Source: Microbacterium candidum
Lineage (GTDB): Bacteria > Actinomycetota > Actinomycetes > Actinomycetales > Microbacteriaceae
Length of the DNA: 64,000 bases
Reading direction: 5' to 3'
Assembly (NCBI RefSeq): GCF_030315975.1
Contig: NZ_JASXSZ010000004.1
Coordinates: 62,001-126,000, forward strand
This document shows positions 8,727-17,225 of this stretch, one piece after another. Position 1 is the stretch's first letter; each line of letters opens with the position of its first letter. The notes beneath the pieces were generated by a model. That model did not search any database. It worked only from the letters and a program-made list of their open reading frames with translations, and had not been told where the DNA came from. The position numbers and the translations under genes are program-made.

Positions 8727-10472
8727 GTGCTTCTCGAAGATCACGATGTCGAGTCCCTCGAATGGACGCGGCTCGACGGCGTCTCCAATGACCTCGATGT
8801 CGACATCGCCGTGTCCGGCGGGTGTCGCATCGAGCGCATCGAGCGCCGCGGCGCGCTGGATGTCGTCCGCATCGTCACAGAGGGCGCCGGGCAGATCGTC
8901 CTGCAGACGCCCCTCGGCAACGCGTCCGGGTTCTGGAACCCCGAATTCACGCTGGCACCCGCCCTTCCCGCCGACTGGCGCGGGCACGAGAGCTTCAGCG
9001 CCGTGAAGTCGGCACCGGTCGGGGTGCTGACGGACATCGACGGGACGAGCTCCCTCGCGTTCGGCTTCGACTGCGTCGTCGACGAGGGCGTACTGCAGTT
9101 CGGCGCGTCCGAGGAGAGCAAGTCGTTCGTCGTGCGCCTCGGCGTGTCTGCCGAGCTCGCCCGGCGCCGCGGGGCGATCGACCTCGCCGTCGTCACCAGT
9201 CGCCCACCATACGAGGAGGCGATCCGTCTGCTGTCCGACTTCCTCCACGGGGGCGCGGGCCACCGGCCGATCTCGCGGACGGCGACCCGCCCGGTGTACT
9301 CGACCTGGTACGCCTACTCGCAGGCGGTGAGCGCCCGGATCGTCGAGGACGAGGCGCGGATGGCGCGCGAGCTCGGCTGCCGGTCCGTCTTCATCGACGA
9401 CGGCTGGCAGGCGTTCGGCGACGGGCGTTGGTATGCGGGATGCGGCGACTGGATCCCCGACACCGCGAAGTTCCCCGACCTGCGCGGCACGGTCGACGGC
9501 CTGCATGCGCTGGACATGGACGTCGTGCTGTGGATCGCCCCTCTGCTGCTCGGCGTGCAGAGCGCCGCATACGAGGATCTCCGCCGTTTCGCCCCGCTGC
9601 ACTCGCCGGGACTCCGCGCCGACGTGCTCGATCCCCGCCGCCGCGAGGTACGCGCCCACGTCGCCGCCACGTGCGCGCGGCTCGTCCGCGACTACGATCT
9701 CGACGGCCTGAAGATCGACTTCCTGAACAACGCGATGGTCTACGCCGGCACGCCGTCGGACGGCGACATCGACGATGTCGGCCGCGCGATGGTCGCGCTG
9801 CTGCGCGAAGTGGCCGACGAGGTGGATGCGGTGCGCCCGGGCACGCTCATCGAGTTCCGCCAGCCGTACGTCTCACCGGCCGTCGCACCGTTCGCCGACG
9901 TCATCCGCGCCGACGACTGCCCGGCCGACGCCGACCAGAACCGTCGCTCGATCGTGGACCTGCGCCTGTTCGCCGAGAGGCAGATCGTGCACTCCGACCC
10001 GCTCATGTGGGACCCCACGGCCGGCCCGGATGCGCCGGCGCGCCAGGTGCTGAACGCCTTCTTCGGCGTGCCGCAGCTGTCGATGCCGCTCGGCTCCCTG
10101 CCGGCGAGCCACGCGCGCGTGGTCGCCGAGCTGATCGCCGAGTGGGAGGGGCTGCGCGACACGCTCCTGGGCGGCGAGCTCTTCGCCGCCCTGCCCGCGG
10201 AGGGCTACCCGATCGTCGGCTGCCGCCGCGAGGACGCGCTCGTCGTCGCGGCCTACCAGCCGCGCGTGCTCGAGCTCGCGCTCGACGGCGTCGCGACGCT
10301 GTCGATCGTCAACGCCACCGCCTCGACGTCTCTGCCCTACGCCCTCGCGGGTGATCCGGTGCGCGGCATCCTGCGCGCTCCCGGGACGGAGCCCACGCCT
10401 GTCGTGCTGTCCGGGCGCGGCTTCCTCGACGTCCCCGCGTGGGGTGTCGTGCACCTCGACCTCGCGGGCTGA
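8727..10472 (+). CDS. Alpha-galactosidase-like glycosidase, clan GH-D (GH36/GH27-like)
   Basis: 581 residues from GTG 8727, 9 bp after the permease stop. Seen: YSTWYAYSQ, SVFIDDGWQAFGDGRW, the nucleophile strand GLKIDFLNN (Asp331), and RADDCPADADQNRRS with acid/base candidates Asp396/397. It lacks the long N-terminal supersandwich motifs of the first enzyme and differs from it throughout, so the two are not recent duplicates. Clan GH-D enzymes act on alpha-galactosides or alpha-N-acetylgalactosaminides; exact specificity is open. No signal peptide. The second enzyme may handle a different linkage of the same imported oligosaccharide. Confidence 0.82.
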   Translation: MLLEDHDVESLEWTRLDGVSNDLDVDIAVSGGCRIERIERRGALDVVRIVTEGAGQIVLQTPLGNASGFWNPEFTLAPALPADWRGHESFSAVKSAPVGVLTDIDGTSSLAFGFDCVVDEGVLQFGASEESKSFVVRLGVSAELARRRGAIDLAVVTSRPPYEEAIRLLSDFLHGGAGHRPISRTATRPVYSTWYAYSQAVSARIVEDEARMARELGCRSVFIDDGWQAFGDGRWYAGCGDWIPDTAKFPDLRGTVDGLHALDMDVVLWIAPLLLGVQSAAYEDLRRFAPLHSPGLRADVLDPRRREVRAHVAATCARLVRDYDLDGLKIDFLNNAMVYAGTPSDGDIDDVGRAMVALLREVADEVDAVRPGTLIEFRQPYVSPAVAPFADVIRADDCPADADQNRRSIVDLRLFAERQIVHSDPLMWDPTAGPDAPARQVLNAFFGVPQLSMPLGSLPASHARVVAELIAEWEGLRDTLLGGELFAALPAEGYPIVGCRREDALVVAAYQPRVLELALDGVATLSIVNATASTSLPYALAGDPVRGILRAPGTEPTPVVLSGRGFLDVPAWGVVHLDLAG

Positions 10473-10478
10473 GTCGCA

Positions 10479-10496
10479 GGCTGTCGCGAGACAGCC
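10479..10496. terminator. Bidirectional hairpin terminator
   Basis: GGCTGTC-GCGA-GACAGCC is a perfect 7-bp stem with a tetraloop. It sits in the 26 bp between the convergent stops of the glycosidase (10472) and the HAD phosphatase (10499), and it probably terminates both operons. Confidence 0.65.
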
Positions 10497-10498
10497 GG

Positions 10499-11149
10499 TC
10501 AGGCCAGGTCGAGCTCCACGCCGTGGCGCAGCGCGCGCACGGTCACCGCGGTGAGGTCGGGGATGACGGCGGCAGCGCCCTGACCCTCGGCGCGCTCTCC
10601 GACGCCGATCACGGTCATGCCTGCGGCGATGCCCGCGGCGATGCCCGTCTCGGAGTCCTCGAAGACGATGCAGTCGGCGGGTGCGACGCCGAGGAGCTCG
10701 GCCGCCCGCAGGAACCCTTCGGGGTGCGGCTTGCTGCGCTCGACGTCCTCGGCCGTGACCTTCACGACGGGGACGCCGAGGCCCGCCGCTCCCATCCGCG
10801 CCGTCGCGAGAGCGACGTCGGCCGACGTCACGAGCGCGTGCGGCACGCCGTCGAGGGCCGCGAGCAGCTCGGCGGAGCCGGCGACCGCGACGACGCCGTC
10901 GGTCTGCGCGGTCTCCGCCTTCAGCAGCTCCGCGTTCTCGGCGGCGTTGATCGCGGCATCGCGCTCAGGGAGCAGGATCGCCATGCTCTCGTGCCCCTGG
11001 CGACCGTGGATGACGCCGAGCACGGTCTCGGCGTCGAGGCTGTGCCCCGCGGCCCATTCGAGCCACAGCCGCTCCACGACGGCGGTGGAGTCGACGAGCG
11101 TGCCGTCCATGTCGAGGAGGACGGCGCGGGCGGAGAGGATCTGGGGCAT
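10499..11149 (-). CDS. HAD-superfamily phosphatase / beta-phosphoglucomutase-like
   Basis: 216 residues. HAD motif I is LLDMDGTLVDS with nucleophile Asp13 and Asp15. Motif II is the Thr in VTSAD, motif III the Lys in KPHPEGFL, and motif IV FEDSETGIAAG. The helical cap after motif I (residues about 25-85) makes it subclass I, the group of sugar-phosphate phosphatases and phosphoglucomutases. Without a clear Arg/Lys signature for mutases, a small sugar-phosphate or glycerol-phosphate phosphatase is more likely. It lies 22 bp downstream of the importer ATPase gene on the same strand, so it is probably the last gene of that operon, although its function has no evident link to amino-acid uptake. 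Confidence 0.85.
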   Translation of the reverse strand: MPQILSARAVLLDMDGTLVDSTAVVERLWLEWAAGHSLDAETVLGVIHGRQGHESMAILLPERDAAINAAENAELLKAETAQTDGVVAVAGSAELLAALDGVPHALVTSADVALATARMGAAGLGVPVVKVTAEDVERSKPHPEGFLRAAELLGVAPADCIVFEDSETGIAAGIAAGMTVIGVGERAEGQGAAAVIPDLTAVTVRALRHGVELDLA

Positions 11150-11171
11150 CCCCCCATCCTGTCAGCCCGAC

Positions 11172-11870
11172 TCACCCACCCAGGTACGCGCGATGCAGGA
11201 GCTGCGGCTCCTCGCGGAGGCGGTCGGCATCCCCCTGGAACGTCACGCGGCCGCTCGCGACCACGATCGCCTCCTTCGCGAGGCCGAGCGCGAGGCCGGT
11301 GAACTGCTCGACGAGGAGCACCCCGACGCCGGAGTCGGCGAGGGTCCCGACGATCGGGAAGAGCCGCGTGAACACGACCGGCGCGAGCCCGAGCGACATC
11401 TCGTCGATGAGGAGGAACCGCGGCTTCGCCGCGAACGCGCGCGCCAGCACGACCATCTGCTGCTCGCCGCCGGACAGGAGCGCCGCGGGGGAGTCGATGC
11501 GCTTCTCGAGCTCGGGGAAGCGTGCGAGCGCGTCATCGAGATCGGCGGGGGAGGATGCCGTCAGGGACAGGTTCTCCCGGACCGTCAGCGAGGGGAACAC
11601 CGCGCGTCCCTGCTCGATGTGCACGATCCCGCGGCGGGCGCGCGCGACGCGCGACAGCTTGTCGATCGGCTCGCCGCCGAGGCGGATCGTCCCGCCCGAG
11701 TGCGGCGTGACGCCGGAGATCGATTCGATGAGGCTCGTCTTGCCCGCCCCGTTCGGGCCGACAAGGGCGAGGACCTCCCCCGCGCGCACCGTGAGCGACA
11801 CGTCCGAGATGACGGGGCCGGCGCCCCGGCTGACGGTCACCGCATCCAGTTCCAGCGTTTCGGTGGTCAT
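11172..11870 (-). CDS. Branched-chain-amino-acid-type ABC importer ATPase (LivF-like)
   Basis: 232 residues. It shows Walker A GPNGAGKTS, signature LSGGEQQMVVLARA and Walker B FLLIDEMSLGL, typical of LivF/UrtE-type ATPases that pair with a LivG-type subunit. ATG 11870 overlaps the stop of the fused LivM-LivG gene by 4 bp. It energises uptake of a hydrophobic amino acid, amide or similar ligand captured by the 14594-15769 lipoprotein. Confidence 0.93.
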   Translation of the reverse strand: MTTETLELDAVTVSRGAGPVISDVSLTVRAGEVLALVGPNGAGKTSLIESISGVTPHSGGTIRLGGEPIDKLSRVARARRGIVHIEQGRAVFPSLTVRENLSLTASSPADLDDALARFPELEKRIDSPAALLSGGEQQMVVLARAFAAKPRFLLIDEMSLGLAPVVFTRLFPIVGTLADSGVGVLLVEQFTGLALGLAKEAIVVASGRVTFQGDADRLREEPQLLHRAYLGG

Positions 11871-13645
11871 GACAGCAGCTCCGTCTCGCCCATGTAGGCC
11901 TTGATGACAGCGGGATCGTCGAGCACGTCGATCTGAGGGCCGGACGCGAGGACGCGCCCGAAGTCGAGCACCGTGAGGCGCGGGCAGACCGAGCGCACGA
12001 GATCCAGATCGTGCTCGATGATGACGAGCGTGATGCCGAAGCGGTCCGGAAGCTCCCGCAGCCGGATCGCGAGGGCGAGGTGCTCCTCGTGCGAGAGGCC
12101 CGCGGCGGGCTCGTCGAGGATCAGCACCCGCGGCTTCGCGAGAACGTTCGCGGCGACCTCGACGAGGCGGCGGGTTCCGAGATCCACGCCGGACAGGCGC
12201 GCGGATGCCGGCGGGCAGCCGAAGTACTCGAGGGTGTGCGCGAGCTCCTCGCGGTCGATGCGGCGTCGCGCGACGAATCGCACATACGCGCCGACCGTCA
12301 GCGACGGCGGCACCCGGTCCTGCTGGTACGTGCGCCGCAGGCCCAGCCGCGCGCGGCGCGTCGGCGAGAGCCCGGCGAGATCCTGGCCGCCGAGCGACAC
12401 ACGGCCGCCGTGCTTCGGCAGGAACCCGCTGATCGCGTCGACGAAGGTCGACTTGCCGGCGCCGTTCGGGCCGATGAGCCCCATGATCGTGCCCGCCGGG
12501 ACCGAGAGCGACACGTCGTCGAGCGCCTTCAGAGCACCGAACTCGACGGTCAGCCCCTCGACGACGAGCGCCGGGGCGTTCGCATCCTTCGCCGCATCGA
12601 TCGTCGCGATCGTCGCCGTGGAGATGCCGGCCTCGTCGGCCTCAACGCGCGACGCATCCTCCCGCTCGGCGGCGCGCTGCGCCGCCAGGCGCTTGTCGGC
12701 GCGCTTGTAGAAGAGGTTCCGGATGCCCTGGCCGAGGTTCGTCCCGCTCGTCAGCGCCTGCACGCCGAGGACGCCGAAGATGACGAAGCCCCAGTCCTGC
12801 GGGATGCCCCAGCGCTTCAGGAGCTCGGGGACGAGCACCCACAGGATGCCGCCGAAGATCGCCATGTCGATGAGGTACGCGCCGGACATGATCGCGAGGA
12901 CGTACAGCGCGAGCGACTGCAGCGGCGTGAAGCTCGACGCGAACGGCTGCTGCACCTGACCGGCGATGAGTCCGCCCGAAATGCCGCCGAGCGCCGCGCT
13001 CACGGCGAACGCCGTCAGCTTCGCCGACTGCACGCTCTGCCCCGCGGATGCGGTGCCGCGCTCGGAGAACGCGACGGCCCGCCAGCTCGACCCCCAGCGC
13101 CCGCGCTGCAGGAAGAACACGACGAGTCCGCAGATCGCCAGCACGATGATGCTGAAGAAGAAGTAGGACCGGTCGCTCGAGAACATGTCGGGGCGGTCGA
13201 TCGAGACCCCGGTCGCCGACCCGGGGAACTGGATCTGCACGAGCGTCACGTCGGCGGCCGCCGCGAACCCGAGGGTCACGACCGCGAGGTTGACACCGCG
13301 CAGGCGCAGGGCCGGGAGCCCGACGAGGATGCCGACGATCCCGGCGCCGATGCCGCCGGCGACGAGCCACGTGATGAAGCCGCCGGGGGCGTGGATGTAG
13401 TTGAGCCCCGCGACGATCCACGCGCCGATCGCGGCGAACGTCAGCTGGCAGAGGGCGATCATGCCGGCCGACCCGGTGACGACGCCGAGGCCGAGGATCG
13501 CGATCGCGGCGGTGACGGCCGACACCGCGAGGAACACGAAGTAGCCGGACAGGCCGACGCTGAAGGCGTAGCCGACGACGATCCCGACGACGGCGACCGC
13601 GATCGGCCACGTGACGCGGAACCAGGGCTGGTCAGCGAGCCGCAT
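11867..13645 (-). CDS. Fused importer permease + ATPase (LivM-LivG fusion)
   Basis: 592 residues. Residues about 1-310 are a LivM-type permease with eight or nine hydrophobic segments. Residues about 310-360 are a charged, Ala-rich linker. Residues about 360-592 are a LivG-type ATPase with Walker A GPNGAGKSTF (about 391-400), a degenerate signature around SGVDLGTRRLVEVA, and Walker B RVLILDEPAAGLS. LivM and LivG are usually separate proteins; fusions occur sporadically in actinobacteria. The gene overlaps livH-like 3' end by 14 bp and livF-like start by 4 bp, so the set is tightly coupled. Confidence 0.93.
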   Translation of the reverse strand: MRLADQPWFRVTWPIAVAVVGIVVGYAFSVGLSGYFVFLAVSAVTAAIAILGLGVVTGSAGMIALCQLTFAAIGAWIVAGLNYIHAPGGFITWLVAGGIGAGIVGILVGLPALRLRGVNLAVVTLGFAAAADVTLVQIQFPGSATGVSIDRPDMFSSDRSYFFFSIIVLAICGLVVFFLQRGRWGSSWRAVAFSERGTASAGQSVQSAKLTAFAVSAALGGISGGLIAGQVQQPFASSFTPLQSLALYVLAIMSGAYLIDMAIFGGILWVLVPELLKRWGIPQDWGFVIFGVLGVQALTSGTNLGQGIRNLFYKRADKRLAAQRAAEREDASRVEADEAGISTATIATIDAAKDANAPALVVEGLTVEFGALKALDDVSLSVPAGTIMGLIGPNGAGKSTFVDAISGFLPKHGGRVSLGGQDLAGLSPTRRARLGLRRTYQQDRVPPSLTVGAYVRFVARRRIDREELAHTLEYFGCPPASARLSGVDLGTRRLVEVAANVLAKPRVLILDEPAAGLSHEEHLALAIRLRELPDRFGITLVIIEHDLDLVRSVCPRLTVLDFGRVLASGPQIDVLDDPAVIKAYMGETELLS

Positions 13646-14492
13646 CCCACACCTCCTTGCGCTGGGTCCACAGGAGCAGGACCACGATGAACAGGAACGG
13701 GAGGAAGTTGCGGATGAGCGCGACCTGGTCGATCTGCGCGACGAGGCCGGACAGCATCCCCAGGACGAGTCCGCCGACGACGGCGAGGTCGAGGCGGCGG
13801 AAGCCGCCGAGGAGCGCGGCCGCCGCGGCGGGGACGATGAGCATCGACAGGCTCGTCGCGTCGTTCGACTGCGACGGCGCCACGATGATGATGACGATCG
13901 CGCTGATGATGCCGGTGACGAACCACACGGCGATCGACAGCGGACGCGAGCGGATGCCGAGGAGCTCGGCGGTCGTCGGCCGCTCCGACAGGGCGCGCAG
14001 CCGTGTGCCGATGCGCGTCTTCACGAGCAGGAGACGGGCGGCGACGGCGACGACGATCGCCATCCCGACCGTCCAGAGGGTCACTTGGCTGATGACGACG
14101 CTGCCCACGGTGAACGCGGGCCCGGCGATGATCGGCGTGAACGGCTGCGGCTTGTTGCCGAACAGGATGAAGGACAGCGAGATGAGCAGGAGGAGCGGTC
14201 CGACGGTCATCGCGGAACGCGTGGTGGTGGATGCCTCGGACAGCCAGGTGGCGGCGATCCAGCCGATGGCGGCCGCGAGCAGACCGCCGATCAGCACGCC
14301 GATGAGCGAGCCCGCCCAGACCGGCATCCCGGCCTTCGTGACGAGCCACACCGCGCAGAAGCCGCCGAACATGCCGGTGGCCGCCTGCGCGAAGTTGACG
14401 ACCCGGACGAGCCGGGCCATGAGGGTCAGGCACACGCCGAGCACGGCGTACAGGCCGCCGGCGGCGAGCCCGGCAAGGGCGCCTTCGAACAT
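13632..14492 (-). CDS. Branched-chain-amino-acid-type ABC importer permease (LivH-like)
   Basis: 286 residues with about eight membrane segments and the LivH/UrtB pattern: an N-terminal GLAAGGLYAVLGVCLTLMARL and a loop ALSERPTTAELLGIRSRPL that docks on the ATPases. It is separated from the binding-protein gene upstream by 101 bp holding a long inverted repeat, and it overlaps the fused gene downstream. Confidence 0.92.
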   Translation of the reverse strand: MFEGALAGLAAGGLYAVLGVCLTLMARLVRVVNFAQAATGMFGGFCAVWLVTKAGMPVWAGSLIGVLIGGLLAAAIGWIAATWLSEASTTTRSAMTVGPLLLLISLSFILFGNKPQPFTPIIAGPAFTVGSVVISQVTLWTVGMAIVVAVAARLLLVKTRIGTRLRALSERPTTAELLGIRSRPLSIAVWFVTGIISAIVIIIVAPSQSNDATSLSMLIVPAAAAALLGGFRRLDLAVVGGLVLGMLSGLVAQIDQVALIRNFLPFLFIVVLLLWTQRKEVWDAAR

Positions 14493-14516
14493 CGTGTCTC
14501 TTTTCTGCCATGCGGG

Positions 14517-14583
14517 TCGTTGAGCGAGCGAAGCGAGTCGAAACGCGGTGAGGTCGTTTCGTCTCGCTGCGCTCGCTCAACGA
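14517..14583. repeat. Inverted pair of the 28-nt repeat, between binding-protein and permease genes
   Basis: The left arm 14517-14544 begins TCGTTGAGCGAGCGAAGCGA and the right arm 14556-14583 is its reverse complement with 2 mismatches in 28; the loop is 11 nt. The same unit forms a tandem array at 59266-59464. Its place between a high-demand lipoprotein gene and its permease suggests a role as mRNA processing stop or attenuator. The repeat family itself is probably a dispersed chromosomal element. Confidence 0.85.
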
Positions 14584-14593
14584 GCAGGGATCG

Positions 14594-15769
14594 TCAGTTC
14601 TTCGGGATGCGGTACCAGTCGTCCGCGACCTTCTCCCACGCGTGGGTGCCGGTCTTCAGCGCGATCGGCCAGCCCGCGGTCGGGACGGTGCCGAAGGTGT
14701 ACGGGTCGCCCACCATCGGGTTCTTGATCGGGGACATCGCCTTGATCGCCTTGCTCACCGACTCGCGCGTGATGTCGCCCTTGATCGACTTCAGCGCCTC
14801 GATGAAGTAGGTCGCTGCGAGGTAGCCGCCCTGGCTGAACGCGGTCAGCGGGATGTTGTTCTTCGCCATGAGTGCGCGCCAGTCCTTCGTCGCGTCGTTC
14901 TCCTCCGTGAACGGGTAGAACTCGGCGGGCACGTAGATGCCGGCGGACGCGTTGTCGATCGCCTTGGCGAAGTTCTCGCTGTAGACGCTCGTGAGGTACA
15001 GCCACGTCACGTCGTTCCAGCCCTGCGCGTTGGCGGCCTTGACCTGTCCGATCGCGTCCGGCTCGACGGGGTTGATGGCGAGCGCCTTGCAGCCGGCCTG
15101 CTTCGCCTTCACGATGTACGGCGTGTAGTCGGAGGCGCCGTACGGCACGGTGTCGTCGACGTACAGCGGCTTCTTGCCGGTGATCTTCGTCCAGCTGTCG
15201 ATCGCGGCCTGATACGTCGGGCGCGTGGAGCCGGCGATCTCGAGGAGGACGCAGATGTCGTTCAGCTTCAGGACCTCGGAGCCGTAGAGCAGGGTCAGCG
15301 TCATGTCGTTGTACGGGCCGACGTTCGCGGGCGAGATCGTGTCGGTGTTGTGGAAGCAGCCGGTGTCGACGCCGACGCCCGGGATCGAGAGGATGCCCTC
15401 CTGCTTGTAGTACTTCGCGTTCAGGTCGCACTCGATGAGGCTCGCGGAGCCGACCATCGCGACGGCCTCGTCGCTGCCGACGATCTCGCGGGCCGCGGCG
15501 GTCGCCGCCGCCGGGTCGCCCTTGTCGTCGAGCGCCTTGTAGTCGATCTTGTGGCCGTTGAGCCCGCCCTTCGCGTTGAAGTCGTCGAACACGGCCTTGG
15601 CCGCCTGCGACGCCTCCGGGAACGTCGCGGGACCGCTGATCGTGTTGACCGAGCCGACGACGATGGGGGACGTGCTGCTGCCGCCGCTGCTGTCGCTGCC
15701 GGCGCAGCCGGACAGCGCGAGTGCCCCGGCGGCCACGATCGCGGCCGCCGCGTAAAGCTTCTTCTTCAT
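14594..15769 (-). CDS. ABC importer substrate-binding lipoprotein (LivK-like, family 6)
   Basis: 391 residues from ATG 15769. The signal peptide MKKKLYAAAAIVAAGALALSG ends in lipobox LSGC (Cys22), then a Gly/Ser linker. The mature domain has the leucine/isoleucine/valine-binding fold pattern: IVVGSVNTISGPATFPEASQ at the start and DKGDPAAATAAAREIV next. Membrane-anchored, outside the cell. The ligand is not evident; family 6 proteins bind branched-chain amino acids, amides, urea or aromatic acids. It heads the importer operon, with the promoter presumably in 15770-15920. Confidence 0.9.
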   Translation of the reverse strand: MKKKLYAAAAIVAAGALALSGCAGSDSSGGSSTSPIVVGSVNTISGPATFPEASQAAKAVFDDFNAKGGLNGHKIDYKALDDKGDPAAATAAAREIVGSDEAVAMVGSASLIECDLNAKYYKQEGILSIPGVGVDTGCFHNTDTISPANVGPYNDMTLTLLYGSEVLKLNDICVLLEIAGSTRPTYQAAIDSWTKITGKKPLYVDDTVPYGASDYTPYIVKAKQAGCKALAINPVEPDAIGQVKAANAQGWNDVTWLYLTSVYSENFAKAIDNASAGIYVPAEFYPFTEENDATKDWRALMAKNNIPLTAFSQGGYLAATYFIEALKSIKGDITRESVSKAIKAMSPIKNPMVGDPYTFGTVPTAGWPIALKTGTHAWEKVADDWYRIPKN

Positions 15770-15920
15770 CGCTTCCCTGCCTCTTGGGTCGCGCCACGAC
15801 CACTGCGTCGTGGCTCCTGTCCATGACGCTAGAAGCGCAGCGATCCGGTGGATGTGCCGTGCGAGCACGGCTGTTGTCGCGGAGAGCACGGCCTTGCGCG
15901 TCCGCGCTCTCCGCAGGTGT

Positions 15921-16313
15921 TCAGAACCTCTCGGCGGCGCGCGCGACGAGCAGCGTGTCGGTGAACTGCTCGAACGCGACGACCTTCGCGCCCGCGAGGC
16001 GCCACACGTGTGCGACGCGGGCGGCGAAGAACCTGCCCGTGGCGCGGTGGGTGCCGGAGTACGTGCCGATGCCGACGACCGTGTCGCCGCCGTCGACCAC
16101 GTCGTCGATCGCGACGGTGTAGCCGTCCCAGTCCTCGCCGAGCTTCCTGAAGACGTTGTCGATCACGCCCTGCGGACCGGTGTACGTGCCTGCGAGCGGG
16201 AAGCCCGCGGCCTCCGTCCAGGACACGTCGTCGGCGAAGTCGGCGACCATGCCGGCGAGGTCGCCGCGGTCCGAGGCGGCGTAGTGCGCGCGGATGATGT
16301 CTGCGTTGCTCAT
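15921..16313 (-). CDS. SnoaL/NTF2-like small protein
   Basis: 130 residues from ATG 16313. The pattern ADIIRAHYAASDRGDLAGMVADFADDVSWTE followed by beta strands is the cone-shaped NTF2/SnoaL fold, used by ketosteroid-isomerase-like enzymes and by many proteins of unknown role. It follows moaF by 22 bp on the same strand, so the two are probably co-transcribed. A role in handling an aldehyde or other product of amine oxidation is possible but only inferred from position. Confidence 0.82.
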   Translation of the reverse strand: MSNADIIRAHYAASDRGDLAGMVADFADDVSWTEAAGFPLAGTYTGPQGVIDNVFRKLGEDWDGYTVAIDDVVDGGDTVVGIGTYSGTHRATGRFFAARVAHVWRLAGAKVVAFEQFTDTLLVARAAERF

Positions 16314-16335
16314 CACTCTGTTCCTGTCGAGGGGG

Positions 16336-17127
16336 TCAGACGGGCTGGGCGTCGGGGTAGGAGACCGCGCCGAGCGGGTAGATGTGGCCGCCGGCGCGCG
16401 AGTGCTCCGACTCGCCGGCGCCGTTGAGACCGAGGAAGATCCCTGTGGTCCGCTGGTGTCCGAGGTCGTGCAGCCACACGCTCGCCACCGCGATGCGGAA
16501 TTCGCGGAAGCAGAAGAGGTACAGGCCGTCGGCGAACTTCCACACCGTCGACAGGTCCATGTCGCCGTGGCCACGCTGCACGCCTTCCAGGCACTGCCAC
16601 GCGTACCGCTGCGACGACACGTAGATGTGCTCGTACAGGTGGAACGGGCTGTACCGGTAGACGTTGCGCTTGCCGATGAGGTCGCGGCTCGGCGCCGGAA
16701 TCTCGCCGGTCGGCTCACCCGCATCCGTCACGCCCGCCCAGAAGCGCTGCGTGACGCGCGGCGTGCCCTCGACGTCCTCGTCGGAGATGCGCGACAGCGT
16801 CACGAGAGCGCGGTGCGTCGTGCGCGAGAAGACGACCGTGAGCGCTTCGCGCTCGCGAGAGGCGAGCGGCAGGTTGACGAAGACGACGTCGTCGCGCACC
16901 GCCACCGCGTCGTACGGGTCGACCCCGGATGCCTCGTACCCGCCGTGCGACGACCACGTCACGGCGTCGGCGGCGAACTCGAGGGCGAGCGCGGTGCCGT
17001 CGTCGAGCGTGAGGAGCAGGCGCGTGCCGGTCAGATCGGTGTTCGGCAGGCGGTAGGTGTCGATGCCGGCGGCGAACTCGTCATACGTGCGCCACTCGTC
17101 GAGCGCGGGATCGGTGAGGTCTGTCAT
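16336..17127 (-). CDS. moaF: MoaF-family protein (monoamine-locus protein F)
   Basis: 263 residues. It looks like the MoaF family: two lipocalin-like halves, with the central GKRNVYRYSPFHLYEHIYVSSQRYAWQCLEG and the C-terminal FREFRIAVASVWLHDLGHQRTTGIF. In Klebsiella, moaF belongs to an operon induced by monoamines and lies with the amine oxidase genes; the name also led to annotations as molybdenum cofactor protein, which is misleading. Here an AraC regulator and a copper amine oxidase lie within 4 kb, which supports the amine role. The biochemical function is not established. Confidence 0.75.
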   Translation of the reverse strand: MTDLTDPALDEWRTYDEFAAGIDTYRLPNTDLTGTRLLLTLDDGTALALEFAADAVTWSSHGGYEASGVDPYDAVAVRDDVVFVNLPLASREREALTVVFSRTTHRALVTLSRISDEDVEGTPRVTQRFWAGVTDAGEPTGEIPAPSRDLIGKRNVYRYSPFHLYEHIYVSSQRYAWQCLEGVQRGHGDMDLSTVWKFADGLYLFCFREFRIAVASVWLHDLGHQRTTGIFLGLNGAGESEHSRAGGHIYPLGAVSYPDAQPV

Positions 17128-17225
17128 GCCGCCATGCTTCGCATGCGCGACAGGCCGTTCAAGCGTTCTGCGGGGTTCCCGCGCGTCGAGTCAAGCCGCG
17201 TGCGGGTGCGGGCAAGGAGCCGGCG

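Noticed and set aside
14521..14580. Short reading frames across the 28-nt repeats (peptides such as SERSESKR or VSTRFARSTT)
   Set aside because: These come from the repeat sequence itself in different frames and occur at each copy, with no ribosome site.
16336..17127. Molybdenum cofactor biosynthesis role for MoaF
   Set aside because: No molybdopterin genes are nearby. The amine oxidase and FeaR-like regulator favour the monoamine-locus origin of the name.
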